Notes under the pieces: generated by a model
Seen by the model: only the letters and a program-made list of their open reading frames with translations
Databases searched by the model: none
What the model was told of the DNA's origin: nothing
NCBI GenBank assembly: GCA_003818675.1
Contig: RPPD01000157.1
Span: forward strand, 1-5,961
DNA: 5,961 bases
Reading direction: 5' to 3'
Source of the DNA: Spirochaetaceae bacterium
GTDB taxonomy: Bacteria > Spirochaetota > Spirochaetia > SZUA-6 > RPPD01
Part shown: in pieces, positions 5,572-5,961 of the stretch
Numbering within the stretch: the stretch's first letter is position 1
Layout: every line of letters starts with the position of its first letter
Program-made: the position numbers and the translations under genes

Positions 5572-5961
5572 TCTCTTTTTCCAAATATGAACAGCAACGA
5601 AGGCGCAAGTCCATCATGAATCTCACCCCGCTCGTGGACATGATGTTCCTGCTCCTTCTTTTTTTCATACTCACCTCCACCGTGAGCCATCCCGCCCTTG
5701 ACGTGAAGCTTGCGGAATCTGAAACAGGGACGTCATTGGAACACGAGCTTTTCACCATTTCAATTGACTCTGACGGCGCCATCCTGCATAATGAAATTGA
5801 AATTTCACCTGAGGAACTACGGCGTATTATTTCAACAGAAGGTATCACTGATGCAGCCATAGCTGTTGACCGCGCCACTCCATTCCAGAAATTGATAGAA
5901 GCCATGGATATATTCCGCTCACAGAGTGTTAAGAGTCTTTCCTTTTTCACGGAGGAACAAA
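5568..5961 (+). CDS. exbD: ExbD, TonB-system partner of ExbB (3' end outside the window)
   Basis: 131 codons are visible and no stop is reached, but the family is usually about 130-140 residues, so it is nearly complete. A short basic cytoplasmic tail (QQRRRKS) leads to the single membrane segment at 18-40 (MNLTPLVDMMFLLLLFFILT). Its Asp24 is the conserved proton-carrying residue (equivalent to Asp25 of E. coli ExbD). The periplasmic domain follows, with AIAVDRATPFQKLIEAMDIF near 97-116, the usual ExbD/TolR pattern. The ATG overlaps the exbB stop in an ATGA, with AGGA at 5557-5560, which implies translational coupling and a fixed ratio of the two subunits. TolR is the alternative; context favours ExbD. 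Confidence 0.9.
   Translation, partial: MISFSKYEQQRRRKSIMNLTPLVDMMFLLLLFFILTSTVSHPALDVKLAESETGTSLEHELFTISIDSDGAILHNEIEISPEELRRIISTEGITDAAIAVDRATPFQKLIEAMDIFRSQSVKSLSFFTEEQ
5951..5961 (+). promoter_or_regulatory. Likely ribosome binding site for a gene starting at the window edge
   Basis: GGAGG at 5951-5955 followed by AACAA and an A at the last base has the same layout as the exbB start (AGGAGGAAACAATG). If the next bases are TG, a gene begins at 5961, overlapping or abutting the end of exbD. tonB would be expected by context. This is a prediction only. Confidence 0.4.

Noticed and set aside
5486..5950. Minus-strand frame of 154 codons at the right end
   Set aside because: Antisense to exbD, whose membrane segment and Asp24 motif are clear on the plus strand.
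1..5961. CRISPR arrays, tRNA or rRNA genes, insertion sequences, attachment sites
   Set aside because: I looked on both strands and saw no direct-repeat arrays, cloverleaf sequences, transposase motifs or terminal inverted repeats.

Overview
The window looks like chromosomal DNA from a diderm, flagellated bacterium, most likely a spirochaete of the Treponema/Spirochaeta type. Two things point there. The left third encodes flagellin-like sequence with hallmarks of the spirochaete periplasmic core flagellin FlaB (FNGMNLLTGRF, then GENTVTSSMW, then VDQR, then YIGTMT). The right half encodes a TonB-dependent outer-membrane receptor with its ExbB/ExbD motor. The species cannot be read from the sequence.

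Left part, minus strand (1-2672). Three genes run right to left: a 111-codon gene of unknown function, an 80-codon gene of unknown function overlapping it, and a very long reading frame that is open for 697 codons and leaves the window at base 1. The long frame is not a normal flagellin. It reads as consecutive, strongly diverged copies of the FlaB core at a period of about 195 residues: three complete units and the start of a fourth. Each carries the D1 N-terminal helix, the central FNGMNLL/MWxxIGxxxDQR segment (clear in unit 2, degenerate in the others), the D1 C-terminal helix and the D0 C-terminal helix. None has the usual D0 N-terminal helix. It also has 11 cysteines, which is unusual for a flagellin. 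This tandem-flagellin protein and its two small partners are the most novel content.

Middle (about 2660-2945). A consensus-like promoter faces right and leads into a cobalamin (B12) riboswitch with a recognisable conserved core, a long P1 helix and a B12 box, followed by hairpins just before the next gene's ribosome binding site. The promoter lies over the 5' end of the divergent 111-codon gene.

Right part, plus strand (2952-5961). A TonB-dependent receptor, probably the B12 receptor BtuB because of the riboswitch, is followed by a terminator-like hairpin, then exbB, then exbD. exbD overlaps exbB by four bases and is cut by the window end, where a strong ribosome binding site suggests another gene (tonB would fit) starts at the edge. 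Together these make a B12 uptake unit: the receptor binds cobalamin at the outer membrane, ExbB/ExbD convert proton flow into TonB movement, and the riboswitch shuts the unit down when cobalamin is plentiful.
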